A stretch of 25,379 nucleotides of DNA, taken from an uncultured Eubacterium sp. Its GTDB lineage: Bacteria > Bacillota > Clostridia > Peptostreptococcales > Anaerovoracaceae. The position numbers and the translations under genes were made by a program. Below are positions 14,751-22,882 of the stretch, piece by piece (position 1 is the stretch's first letter; the number at the start of each line of letters is the position of its first letter). The stretch is from assembly GCA_937894585.1 (NCBI GenBank), contig CALBGO010000093.1:1-25379 (forward strand). The letters are read 5' to 3'. Below the pieces are notes generated by a model. That model ran no database searches. It saw nothing but the letters and a program-made list of their open reading frames with translations, and had not been told where the DNA came from.

Positions 14751-16073
14751 ATGAAACATACACTGAAAAAAAGTCTGCTATTTCTTTTATCTTTCGTAAT
14801 GATATTTCTTTCTTTCGGCAGCAGCATCTATGCCGGCATTGCAGAAGATTTCGACAAGCAGCCCAATGCCGTTGTATCGGTATACATTTCCAATCCTGAC
14901 TGTGAAAAGATTAAAGAAGCAGAAACGCTAAACAAGCTGTATGTGCAGATTTTTTCCGAACAGGACAACTTTTCCGTTACCGTGCCGGTAGAACAGGTGG
15001 TGGAAGACGGCGAATTTTTCGGTCTTTGGATGAATCTTCCGGAAATGCGGCTTGATAAGGAGCTTATGCGGCAGATGTCAGAAATTCAGGACCGCATTGA
15101 ACTGGGAAACTATACAGAAAATCCGGAAGACTTTTTTACGGATATGATGGAAATCCTAAGCTGCTTCAAAGTATGTGTAACAGGACTTCCCGAAGGTCAC
15201 TTTACCGAAGAAGGCGCCTGTTTCATCATGACCTCCAAACTGTTTCGGACAATCATGGAAATGGTAAAAGATATTTTTGCCGAAACAATTGCGGAAGTGG
15301 ACAGTTACGCAGAAATGCTGGAACTGATTCTCGAAGCTATGGGCACGGATTTAGAAGAAGTATTAAATGAACTGGACTCCCTCAGCGACGAAGATTTACA
15401 GGATATGGAAATGACTCGTGAAGACATCGAGATGATAAAGTCATGGCTTCTCAATATTGATGAAGTCATAGCCTATTTGTCCGGAGACGAATTTACGGGA
15501 CTTCTCAGCGCGGATATCATGCTGGACTGCGACTGCCCCTATATCGAATCTTACCAGATTTCTCACCGTTACTATGAAAAGCGCGGGGGAAAATTAAAAT
15601 TAGTCGGCATCGTGCATGAAGGCGAATATAATGAAGATTACGAAGGCTACTATCTGACCGGCAAGTCCGGAGATATCATCAAGGCGTCTGACTTTATCAA
15701 CACATCATACAAGGGAAAGGATTACCGTTTCATCGGCAGCTACGACGATATGGCTCTCTACGATGACTTCAAATGGTCCGAATATGAGACAGACTCTTTC
15801 GTCCTCGGCGGCGATGACGAAAACTATGTCTCAAGTATGGTGCTGCGCTATGTCATAGACACAGATGCAGATAAACCGTTATCCGATCACACCGCGCCCG
15901 GCGGTGATGCACCCGGACAAAATCCTCCGGCCTCCTCTTCGGAGAATTCCGCAAATCCTCCGGCAACCGGTGATGACACACCCCTTGCGTTATATCTGCT
16001 CCTCGCTGCAGGCGCGGGCTGTGTACTGAGTGTACTCCTGCTGTATCAGAAAAACTTAAATAAAAACAGATAA
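14751..16073 (+). CDS. Sortase-anchored surface protein, function unknown
   Basis: This 440-residue protein has an N-terminal signal peptide (MKHTLKKSLLFLLSFVMIFL, likely cleaved after IYA near residue 28). A large acidic extracellular region is rich in Glu and Asp. Residues 165-235 form a very acidic helical stretch. A Pro/Ser/Asn linker (about 378-402) is followed by a sorting signal PPATGDD (403-409), a hydrophobic helix and a basic tail ending NLNKNR. PPATG is a variant of LPXTG, so I infer attachment to the wall by a sortase; none is encoded in this window. The extracellular part matches no family I recognise. ATG 14751 follows AAGGAG at good spacing. It lies 90 bases after dinB with no clear terminator between. 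Confidence 0.75.
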   Translation: MKHTLKKSLLFLLSFVMIFLSFGSSIYAGIAEDFDKQPNAVVSVYISNPDCEKIKEAETLNKLYVQIFSEQDNFSVTVPVEQVVEDGEFFGLWMNLPEMRLDKELMRQMSEIQDRIELGNYTENPEDFFTDMMEILSCFKVCVTGLPEGHFTEEGACFIMTSKLFRTIMEMVKDIFAETIAEVDSYAEMLELILEAMGTDLEEVLNELDSLSDEDLQDMEMTREDIEMIKSWLLNIDEVIAYLSGDEFTGLLSADIMLDCDCPYIESYQISHRYYEKRGGKLKLVGIVHEGEYNEDYEGYYLTGKSGDIIKASDFINTSYKGKDYRFIGSYDDMALYDDFKWSEYETDSFVLGGDDENYVSSMVLRYVIDTDADKPLSDHTAPGGDAPGQNPPASSSENSANPPATGDDTPLALYLLLAAGAGCVLSVLLLYQKNLNKNR

Positions 16074-16253
16074 ATCAATCTCCCGCCTTCACTCTTCAGG
16101 TACAAGGGATCAGAATGATTTACAAGGGAATCATTCACAGGCGTGTATTTATCTAAAAAACATCCCCGTGCCAAAGATATCCCTCTTTATGAACAACGGC
16201 GAAAAAAAATCACTGTTAATCATAAAGAACACATATCAAAGACACGGGGTTTT

Positions 16254-16351
16254 GCTTATACAAAAACAGCTGGAACGCCCTGCGCGTGCGTTACAAGCGG
16301 TACACCCACAATTCTGTCAAGCTTATAAAAAACAGGCAGAACGCCCTGCGC
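16254..16351. repeat. Imperfect direct duplication of a terminator arm
   Basis: Segment 16254-16285 and segment 16321-16351 share GCTTATA, an AAAAACAG run and GAACGCCCTGCGC. They are 67 bases apart. Only the second copy still has the partner arm that makes a complete hairpin. Confidence 0.7.
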
Positions 16352-16380
16352 TTTTGCGCCCGTTCCGCCTGCATTTTTTA
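16326..16380. terminator. Bidirectional terminator of opp operon and surface-protein gene
   Basis: CAGGCAGAACG (16333-16343) pairs with CGTTCCGCCTG (16361-16371) with one wobble, and the loop has an inner GCGC stem. It is flanked by AAAAAA on the left and TTTTTT on the right, so it can work for both converging transcripts. The oppF stop is about 60 bases away. Confidence 0.8.
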
Positions 16381-16429
16381 TACTTCAAAATCTTTCTTAT
16401 TTCAAAGTCTTTTTATACTTCAAGGTTTT

Positions 16430-17368
16430 CTACTCTTCAAGTTCTTTTTTGTATTTTTCAAATTCCGGTTCATTTGCCCAGACAAAATGCTCCGGACGGA
16501 TTTCTCTCCAAGACGGTTTCTGCTCGCTGTAATCGTGGCAGCTTGCGTCGTATACAGTCAAAGTCTTGTTCTTCTCTCTTGCCGGGTCCGGAATCGGAAT
16601 CGCAGACAAAAGAGCTCTGGTGTACGGATGTACCGGATGTGCGAAAAGCTCCTCTGTTTCAGCAAGCTCCACCAAAACACCTTTATGGATTACGCAGATT
16701 CTGTCGCAGATAAAGCGCATTACCGAAAGGTCATGAGAAATGAACAGATAGGTCAGACCAAATTCTCTCTGGAACTTAGCCATCAGATTCAGCACCTGTG
16801 CACGAATGGACACATCAAGAGCGGAAATCGGTTCGTCCGCAATGATGAATTCAGGGTGCATAACCATAGCTCTTGCAATACCGATACGCTGACGCTGTCC
16901 GCCTGAAAACTCGTGCGGAAAACGGCTGGCAAACTCAGGAAGAAGACCTACAGACTGAAGCGCTTCTGCAACAGCCGCCTGTCTCTCCTCCTTGCTCAGC
17001 TTCTTCGGAAGGTTCAGAAGTCCTTCGGCAACAATATAGTCTACCTTTGCTCTCTCGTTGAGTGAAGCCATCGGGTCCTGAAAAATCATCTGAAGCTTCT
17101 GAGTTACCTGCTTATCCAGCTCTTTTGAAATCTTTCCGTTTATCTTCTGTCCGTCATAGATTACCTCACCGCCTGCCGTCGGATTGATTCTGATAATCGC
17201 TCTGCCGATGGTGGTCTTTCCGGAGCCGGATTCGCCAACAAGACCAAAGGTTTCCCCTTTATAAATCTGGAAGCTGGCGTTGTCCACCGCTGTAAACGGA
17301 TGGCGGCGGGAACCGAATTGAACGGTCAGATTTTTAACATCAACTAAAACCTGTTTATCTTTCTTCAT
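16430..17368 (-). CDS. oppF: Oligopeptide ABC transporter ATP-binding protein OppF (AmiF-like)
   Basis: This is the second ATPase of the peptide importer. It has Walker A GESGSGKT (45-52), Q-loop MIFQDP, signature FSGGQRQRIGIARA, Walker B FIIADEPISALD and the H-loop FISHDL. The C-terminal tail after PDPAREKNKTL contains YDASCHDYSEQKPSW and HFVWANEPE. I recall a very similar tail in streptococcal AmiF, so this is an Ami-type system. The ATG at 17366-17368 lies eight bases after GGAGG and two bases past the oppD stop. A GTG at 17374, overlapping that stop as GTGA, is possible but too close to the ribosome binding site. Length is about 312 residues. It is the last gene of the operon and is followed by a strong terminator. 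Confidence 0.93.
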   Translation of the reverse strand: MKKDKQVLVDVKNLTVQFGSRRHPFTAVDNASFQIYKGETFGLVGESGSGKTTIGRAIIRINPTAGGEVIYDGQKINGKISKELDKQVTQKLQMIFQDPMASLNERAKVDYIVAEGLLNLPKKLSKEERQAAVAEALQSVGLLPEFASRFPHEFSGGQRQRIGIARAMVMHPEFIIADEPISALDVSIRAQVLNLMAKFQREFGLTYLFISHDLSVMRFICDRICVIHKGVLVELAETEELFAHPVHPYTRALLSAIPIPDPAREKNKTLTVYDASCHDYSEQKPSWREIRPEHFVWANEPEFEKYKKELEE

Positions 17369-17370
17369 CT

Positions 17371-18435
17371 TCACAGCCTCCCTTCCGCAAGTCGTTTCAC
17401 AGCCTCAGGCGGTTCCAGTTTCGGCGCCCGAGGGTCAAGAAGCCAGGTTCTTGCTTTGTGAGTCGGTGAAACATCGAAAAACGGCGGCCGTTCAACAAAG
17501 TCCATATGCAGTGCAAACGGATTTCGCGGCGCAAATGCATCGCCCTTGATTTCCATCGCAAGATTCGGCGGTGTACCTGCAATAGAATACAGGTCTTCGC
17601 CCTTAATTCCAAGCTGCGGCAGAGAACTCAACAGCGCCCATGTATACGGGTGGCGCGGATCGTAGAAGATTTCATCGACGCCTCCCACTTCAATAATATC
17701 GCCTGCATACATTACCGCAATACGGTCTGCCACATTGGCAACTACGCCCAAGTCATGGGTGATATAAATAGTCGTCAGATTCAGTTTTTCCTGCAGTCTT
17801 CTGATTAGATGCAGAATCTGCGCCTGAATGGTTACATCAAGAGCGGTTGTCGGCTCGTCGCAGATCAGCACTCTCGGATCACAGGCAAGGGCAATGGCGA
17901 TAACCACACGCTGACGCATACCGCCGGAAAATTCGTGAGGATACTGCTTGCACCGTCTTTCCGGTTCATTGATTCCCACATCGGTAAGAAGCTCTACAGC
18001 CCGCTGATGTGCCTGCTCTTTGGACATATCCTTGTGATGCAGAAGCACAGTTTCCTCAAGCTGAGCGCCTATGGTTTTCAGCGGGTTCAAACTGGTCATC
18101 GGATCCTGCATAACCATAGCAATCTGTCTGCCTCTGATACCGAGCCATTCTTTTTCTGTCTTGAACTGCGCCAAGTCCACGATGCTTTCCTCGCTTCCTG
18201 AATCGTCAGTACGGAAGAAAATTTTACCTTTATCAATATATCCGTTGGAATCCAGCATACCCAGAAAGGTCTTTGTAAATACCGATTTACCGGAGCCGGA
18301 CTCACCTACAATGGCGATACTCTCGCCCTGATGAATATCTAAACTGATGCCTCTGATTACATTAAGCACAGAGCCGCGCAGAGTGAATTTCACATGGAGA
18401 TCCTCAACGCTGATAATTGTTTTTTTATCAATCAT
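17371..18435 (-). CDS. oppD: Oligopeptide ABC transporter ATP-binding protein OppD (AmiE-like)
   Basis: This 354-residue cytoplasmic ATPase energises peptide import with OppF. It has Walker A GESGSGKS (44-51), MVMQDPMTSLNP, signature FSGGMRQRVVIAIAL, Walker B LICDEPTTALD and YITHDL. The C-terminal oligopeptide-binding extension GDAFAPRNPFAL...THKARTWLL lacks all four cysteines that bind an Fe-S cluster in DppD/OppD of many bacteria. The positions hold Asp299, Asn305, Asp312 and Thr330. Streptococcal AmiE and lactococcal OppD show the same cysteine-free pattern, as I recall. AAGGAGG precedes ATG 18433-18435. It lies 15 bases after oppC. Confidence 0.95.
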   Translation of the reverse strand: MIDKKTIISVEDLHVKFTLRGSVLNVIRGISLDIHQGESIAIVGESGSGKSVFTKTFLGMLDSNGYIDKGKIFFRTDDSGSEESIVDLAQFKTEKEWLGIRGRQIAMVMQDPMTSLNPLKTIGAQLEETVLLHHKDMSKEQAHQRAVELLTDVGINEPERRCKQYPHEFSGGMRQRVVIAIALACDPRVLICDEPTTALDVTIQAQILHLIRRLQEKLNLTTIYITHDLGVVANVADRIAVMYAGDIIEVGGVDEIFYDPRHPYTWALLSSLPQLGIKGEDLYSIAGTPPNLAMEIKGDAFAPRNPFALHMDFVERPPFFDVSPTHKARTWLLDPRAPKLEPPEAVKRLAEGRL

Positions 18436-18450
18436 ATTCTGCGCACCTCC

Positions 18451-19554
18451 TTAGTGATGATTTCTCGGATCAGCCGAGTCAGAGAAAATATTACCGATTA
18501 CATAGAAGGAAATCGTAATAATCGACAGTACAATCGTCGGGAAAATCAGCTGATACCTAAGCTCCGGACTCATCATCAGAGCTCTTCCGGCATTTACAAG
18601 GTTACCCAAAGACGGAGAACTAGGCGGAAGTCCGAGACCGATATAAGTTACAAATACTTCGTTACTGATGGCGCCCGGAATAGTCAGAGCCATACGGAGC
18701 ATGATAACAGAAACGATATAAGGCAGCAGATTTTTCATAATGATTCTGTAAATCGGCGTACCCAGACAGCGGGAAGCCAGATTGTAGTCTCTGTCTCTGA
18801 TCATCAAAACCTGATTTCGTATAAACAGAGCCATGGAAAGCCAGCCTGTAATACTCATTGCAAAAATCAGTGTGAACATACTTCTCTTCATGATATAAGC
18901 AAGAAGTACCAGAACGATTGTCTGCGGCACATTATCGAAAATATTCCAGATTTCTGTAAACAGAAAGTCCAGCTTTCTCACATAACCCCAGAGCAGACCG
19001 ATGGTTACGCCTATGATTACTTCGGCAATGGCTACTACCATACCGATATACAAAGAGCGCCTGGTGCCGTCCCAGATTCTTGCCCACAAATCCTGTCCGG
19101 CGCTGTTTGTTCCGAACCAGAATTCAGAGCATGGCGCCAGATTGCTTCTTGCCATACCGTCTGCATCGAAGAATATCTGATTTGGATCTGCCTGCCCCGG
19201 AAGCAGCGGCTGAATAAATGTGAACAGCAAAAGCAGCATCAGCACACCCAGGAAAAATACCGCAACTTTATTATGAAAAAATGTGCGTAAAGTGGAACGC
19301 CAATATGAATACTCTGTATATCCCATCTTCTCAGAATCTCTGGCGTCGTATTCGGCAAAGGTAAACAGCTCTTCTTCGGTCATATTCTGACGGTCTATGC
19401 TGTCTTTTTCTTTTACTGTCTGTCCGCCCGAAACGGCATCCGCCCCTTCGAGACCTTCTGCGTTTTCAAGCTTTTTTGCCGTATCTTCTATAGTCTGGGA
19501 AATAGAGGCTTCCAGATTTTTGGACAAATGGTCTTTCGGCGAAAATTTGTTCAT
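18451..19554 (-). CDS. oppC: Oligopeptide ABC transporter permease OppC (AmiD-like)
   Basis: This 367-residue inner-membrane permease has its first membrane segment at about 97-115. A periplasmic-type stretch with the motif FGTNSAGQDLWARIWDGTRRSLYIG follows. Further segments surround the cytoplasmic EAA loop (YNLASRCLGTPIYRIIMKNLLPYIVS). It ends FSDSADPRNHH. The N-terminal cytoplasmic extension of about 95 residues, acidic and helical, is longer than usual; YSYWRSTLRTFF just before the first segment is the normal family start. The function of the extra part is unknown. The ATG overlaps the oppB stop by one base (TAATG), with GGGAGG nine bases before it, so translation is coupled. Confidence 0.93.
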   Translation of the reverse strand: MNKFSPKDHLSKNLEASISQTIEDTAKKLENAEGLEGADAVSGGQTVKEKDSIDRQNMTEEELFTFAEYDARDSEKMGYTEYSYWRSTLRTFFHNKVAVFFLGVLMLLLLFTFIQPLLPGQADPNQIFFDADGMARSNLAPCSEFWFGTNSAGQDLWARIWDGTRRSLYIGMVVAIAEVIIGVTIGLLWGYVRKLDFLFTEIWNIFDNVPQTIVLVLLAYIMKRSMFTLIFAMSITGWLSMALFIRNQVLMIRDRDYNLASRCLGTPIYRIIMKNLLPYIVSVIMLRMALTIPGAISNEVFVTYIGLGLPPSSPSLGNLVNAGRALMMSPELRYQLIFPTIVLSIITISFYVIGNIFSDSADPRNHH

Positions 19555-20495
19555 TAACGCGCGCCTCCCTTCTTTGCAAATGAGATTCTCGGGTCAACAA
19601 AGGTCATCATAATGTCGCCCAAAATAAGTCCGACGATACTCAGCGCCGAATAAATCAGAACCAGCGCCTGTACCAGTGTATTATCCTGCGTCTGAATACA
19701 TTTAACCAGAAGTCCGCCCATACCTGGGATGGAATAAAGTGATTCCACATAAATGGAGCCTACCACGGTCAGAACGAAGGATGTAGGAATATACTGCACC
19801 AGAGGTACAAATGCGTTTCTGAAAATCTGCTTGCGCATCAGTTCTTTGGAGTTAACGCCTTTTGCAACCGCCAGTTTTACATAATCCTTATTGCTTTCGT
19901 CAATCATATAACGACGCAGCCACATACCGTAATATGCAATATTTCCCAGTGACAAGGAGAATATCGGCAGAATATAGGTCATCCAGTTTCCTCTCGAAAA
20001 CAGAAGCGGAAGACCTGCAATACTGGTACCGTACATCTGTATAAACAAATAATATACTACTGCAGGCACTGCCTGTACAACGACAATAAAGGCCGTACCC
20101 AGATGATCCGGTATTCGTCCTTTATACCGCGTCATCAATCGGCCCAGGGGCAGTCCCAAAAGCAGTGATACAAGCAGGGAAATAGAACCCAGCATCATAG
20201 AAATAGGAACTTTATCTTTCAATATGGTCGTAATTGCCACGCCCGGACGATATTTGGAAGAATTCCCCAAATCACCGTGAAGAAGTGAATCATAAAAGCG
20301 AACAAGCTGCTCAGGCAGCGGATCTTTCAGTCCCTTAATTTCCAGCTGATGCTGGATCTGTTCTTCTGTCATTTTATCATAGTTATTGAAATACCCTTCG
20401 ATCGGCATCAGGCGAAGAAGGGAAAATACGATGGTACATACCAGAAACAGTGTAATAAATGAGCGAAGCACTCTCTTAATGATATAAGATGTCAT
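19554..20495 (-). CDS. oppB: Oligopeptide ABC transporter permease OppB
   Basis: This 313-residue permease begins with the typical MTSYIIKRVLRSFITLFLV segment, followed by a large external loop containing LLHGDLGNSSKYRPGV. Five further membrane segments follow. The EAA loop KLAVAKGVNSKELMRKQIFRNAFVP docks on the ATPases. The C-terminus VDPRISFAKKG is typical. It pairs with OppC to form the channel. GGAGG precedes ATG 20493-20495. About 100 bases separate it from oppA, and that gap holds an 11-bp hairpin probably reducing read-through. Confidence 0.95.
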   Translation of the reverse strand: MTSYIIKRVLRSFITLFLVCTIVFSLLRLMPIEGYFNNYDKMTEEQIQHQLEIKGLKDPLPEQLVRFYDSLLHGDLGNSSKYRPGVAITTILKDKVPISMMLGSISLLVSLLLGLPLGRLMTRYKGRIPDHLGTAFIVVVQAVPAVVYYLFIQMYGTSIAGLPLLFSRGNWMTYILPIFSLSLGNIAYYGMWLRRYMIDESNKDYVKLAVAKGVNSKELMRKQIFRNAFVPLVQYIPTSFVLTVVGSIYVESLYSIPGMGGLLVKCIQTQDNTLVQALVLIYSALSIVGLILGDIMMTFVDPRISFAKKGGAR

Positions 20496-20524
20496 AGTCC
20501 TGCTTCAGCCTCCTTTTTCAAAAA

Positions 20525-20557
20525 TTTGTACAGCCGGGGATTCACTCCGGCTGTACA
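20525..20557 (-). terminator. Attenuating hairpin between oppA and oppB
   Basis: TGTACAGCCGG (20527-20537) and CCGGCTGTACA (20547-20557) form a perfect 11-bp stem with a 9-base loop. On the minus strand AATTTTT follows. Such hairpins after a binding-protein gene usually terminate part of the transcripts and protect the upstream mRNA, giving more OppA than permease. Confidence 0.75.
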
Positions 20558-20599
20558 TAAAATCCTTATAGGAATTGGTATTCTTTAAAGTGAGAATGC

Positions 20600-22498
20600 T
20601 TATTTTGTTGCAGCAGCTCTTTCTTCTTCCCATTTTGCCAGCGCTTCGTTAAACTGGTCGGTACTCATCGGTTCTTCTAAAACCTTCTGACCTTTATAAC
20701 GCTGTGTGGAAATTCCGAACGGAGCATACTGTCCTTCAAACGGATTTACCTTTGATGCCTGATAACCGCCGGACAGTCCTACCGGAATCGTCAGCGCATG
20801 TTTCAGAAGGATTGCTTCTGCTTCTGCAAATGCTTCGTAACGCTCGCCCATCTTCTTTTCGTCGATGATCGCATCTGCTTTCTTTACTGCGGCATAATAT
20901 TCTTTCAGGATTGCCTGTGTTTTAGGATCTTCACTCTTATATACAAACTGATAGTTATTGACATTGTTGAACGGGCTTGTGTAAGTCAGCGGGTCAGCAT
21001 AGTCGCAGCCGTAGTTGTTCTTCATAAAGCCGTAATCTCCGGCGCGTCTTACGCTGGTCAGGAAGTCCTGGGTATTACCCTGTTCTACGATTACATCGAT
21101 GTAGTCGGTTCCCAGCAGTTCCTCAAGCTGTTTTTCAACATAGATACATTCAGCTTCCCAGTCAGCAACATTCGGATTGTACTTCATGAGCATTTTAATC
21201 GGGAAGGTTGCGCCTTCTGATTTCAGCTCTTTCATTGCCTTATCTCTGTACTCTTTCGCAAGGTCTTTGTTGTAGTAAGCATCCTTGCCCTGTTCCAGTC
21301 CCATATCCTTGAATGCCTTGGACTCTACATAGTCTTTACCGTCGGCTGCTACAAAGTTTGCAGGTGTTACAGTGTTCTGCAGCAGAGTTTCCGCATTGAG
21401 CTCATCGGAAATCTTGATTACGCCGATACGGTTGATACCATGCATAACAGACTGTCTGAAGTTTTCATTATTTACAGCCAGTTTCCAGTTATCCGGTTCG
21501 TATTCCTTGTCAAACTTCGGATCGAAGTTGAAATCCCAGAAATAAGAATAGTCAGGCGTTACACGAGTCGGCGAGTAGCTGTTCTTTGTGTCGTCGTTTT
21601 CAGACCAGCTCTTAGCCATAGTGCTGGTAAGACTTGCATATTCCACTTCGCCTCTCTGGAACATTTCTCCGGACAGAGTGGCTGCTTCAGCATTGTATGT
21701 ATTGTCTAAAGTTTCAATATAAACCTGATCAGCTTCGAAGTAGTTCGGGTTCTTGGTCATGGTGTATTTTTCACCTGCGTTATAAACGCTCAGATAATAA
21801 GCGCCGCAGTACCATAACTGTTCATAAGTAATACCGTCTAATTTTTCAGAAAATGCATTCCAGTCGTCAACTGTCCAGTCAGCGCGCTTATCCCATTCGC
21901 CCATCTGTTCCATAACGCCGGTTGCAACCGGTGCGAAACATCCGTAAGTCAGACAGGACAGGAAGTAAGGGTTCGGCGCTTCCAGTGTGAATTCCAGAGT
22001 GTTTTCATCCACAGCCTTAATACCTACTTCTTCAAAAGGCACCTTGCCGCTGCACAGATCTTCATAACTTGCAGCGCCATTCTTGATCTTTGCTTCTGCA
22101 AACATATAAGATGCGGCTGCACCGTATTTCAGTGCATATTCTGCTGCATTGACAAAGTCCTGCGCTACCACATCACCGACTTCTTCGCCGGCACTGTCAT
22201 ACCATTTTGCATCTTCACGAAGTTTAAAGGTCCATTTCAGACCATCTTTTGAGGTTTCCCAGGATTCAGCAAGAGCAGGCTGCACATTGCCTAATGAATC
22301 ATACTGAATCAGCCATTCCTGTGTATTGGCAGGAATACTCATATCATTGGTCATGGTTGTGTTCAGGTAATTCAGTGTCGATACATCAGCAGAATACAGC
22401 TGACGGTACGATGAAGAACCTTCAGAGCCGCCGCATGCGGTAAACAGGCTCATACACAATGCGAATGCCAGAAAACATGTAAATAATTTCTTCTTCAT
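20600..22498 (-). CDS. oppA: Oligopeptide-binding lipoprotein OppA (AmiA/AliA-like)
   Basis: This 632-residue extracytoplasmic peptide receptor is tethered by lipid. The signal peptide ends in the lipobox LFTAC with Cys22 as lipidation site, followed by a GGSEGSSS linker. The family 5 solute-binding fold is recognisable from LYSADVSTLNYLNTTMTNDM, LAESWETSKDGLKWTFKLREDAKW and VAQDFVNAAEYAL. The C-terminal TIPVGLSGGYQASKVNPF also fits. Overall it resembles AmiA/AliA receptors for longer peptides. An in-frame TTG four codons upstream abuts the ribosome binding site; ATG 22496-22498 with AAGGAG 12 bases before it is preferred. It is first in the opp operon and is driven by a sigma-54-type promoter. 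Confidence 0.95.
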   Translation of the reverse strand: MKKKLFTCFLAFALCMSLFTACGGSEGSSSYRQLYSADVSTLNYLNTTMTNDMSIPANTQEWLIQYDSLGNVQPALAESWETSKDGLKWTFKLREDAKWYDSAGEEVGDVVAQDFVNAAEYALKYGAAASYMFAEAKIKNGAASYEDLCSGKVPFEEVGIKAVDENTLEFTLEAPNPYFLSCLTYGCFAPVATGVMEQMGEWDKRADWTVDDWNAFSEKLDGITYEQLWYCGAYYLSVYNAGEKYTMTKNPNYFEADQVYIETLDNTYNAEAATLSGEMFQRGEVEYASLTSTMAKSWSENDDTKNSYSPTRVTPDYSYFWDFNFDPKFDKEYEPDNWKLAVNNENFRQSVMHGINRIGVIKISDELNAETLLQNTVTPANFVAADGKDYVESKAFKDMGLEQGKDAYYNKDLAKEYRDKAMKELKSEGATFPIKMLMKYNPNVADWEAECIYVEKQLEELLGTDYIDVIVEQGNTQDFLTSVRRAGDYGFMKNNYGCDYADPLTYTSPFNNVNNYQFVYKSEDPKTQAILKEYYAAVKKADAIIDEKKMGERYEAFAEAEAILLKHALTIPVGLSGGYQASKVNPFEGQYAPFGISTQRYKGQKVLEEPMSTDQFNEALAKWEEERAAATK

Positions 22499-22603
22499 TC
22501 CTTCTTTCAACTCCTTTTCATTTCAGCCAGTAATGGAGAAAAATATGATAGAAAAACAGCTGCCGGTTCTGCAGACTGTCTTTCAAATATATGTATTTTA
22601 ATA

Positions 22604-22619
22604 AGCAAAAATAATGCCA
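22604..22619 (-). promoter_or_regulatory. Sigma-54 (-24/-12) promoter of oppABCDF
   Basis: The minus strand reads TGGCATTATTTTTGCT. Compared with the consensus TGGCACGN4TTGCW it keeps TGGCA, TTGCT and the exact GG-N10-GC spacing. Only positions 6 and 7 differ. Transcription would begin near 22594, about 96 bases before the oppA ATG. No convincing sigma-A promoter was found in the gap. Confidence 0.75.
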
Positions 22620-22629
22620 CTATGAAAAC

Positions 22630-22644
22630 ATTTTTCAGAACATT
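22630..22644. promoter_or_regulatory. CodY-box-like palindrome 1
   Basis: ATTTTTCAGAACATT matches the CodY consensus AATTTTCWGAAAATT at 13 of 15 positions. It lies just upstream of the sigma-54 -24 element. CodY control of opp operons is established in Lactococcus and Bacillus; codY is not in this window. Confidence 0.45.
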
Positions 22645-22655
22645 GAATTTGCAAC

Positions 22656-22670
22656 GATTTTCTGAAAGGC
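22656..22670. promoter_or_regulatory. CodY-box-like palindrome 2
   Basis: GATTTTCTGAAAGGC keeps the core ATTTTCTGAAA (11 of 15 positions). Its centre is 26 bases from the first box. The motif could instead be part of the activator binding region. Confidence 0.35.
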
Positions 22671-22855
22671 GCTTTTCTCCTGTAAAGGAAAAACGCCTTA
22701 AATAAATGCATATAATAGGTTTAAATACATTTATTTCACTTATAAAAAGAAGTATCTCCTAAAAAACGATACCGCAATACTTGCTTTTATCATTTCTGCC
22801 GGCTCTCTCCGTGTTCCCGATGACATGTGAATTCCGCATTTTCTATATAAAACAC

Positions 22856-22882
22856 AAAAACTGCCGTTTTCGGGCAGTTTTT
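22856..22882. terminator. Terminator of the C39-like peptidase gene
   Basis: AAAAACTGCC (22856-22865) and GGCAGTTTTT (22873-22882) form a perfect 10-bp stem with a 7-base loop, A-rich on one side and T-rich on the other. It lies 46 bases past the peptidase stop on the minus strand. It separates the peptidase transcript from opp, which therefore needs its own promoter. Confidence 0.88.

Larger units (their letters stand above)
16074..16429. other. Intergenic region between convergent genes, hairpin-rich
   Basis: This 356-base gap lies between the surface-protein gene and the opp operon 3' end. It contains a perfect GAATGATT/AATCATTC hairpin (16113-16136), the 9-mer TACAAGGGA twice (16101, 16121) and a distant CCCCGTG/CACGGGG pair (16164-16170, 16243-16249). 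It also contains a duplicated terminator segment (separate entries). No gene was recognised. Confidence 0.65.
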
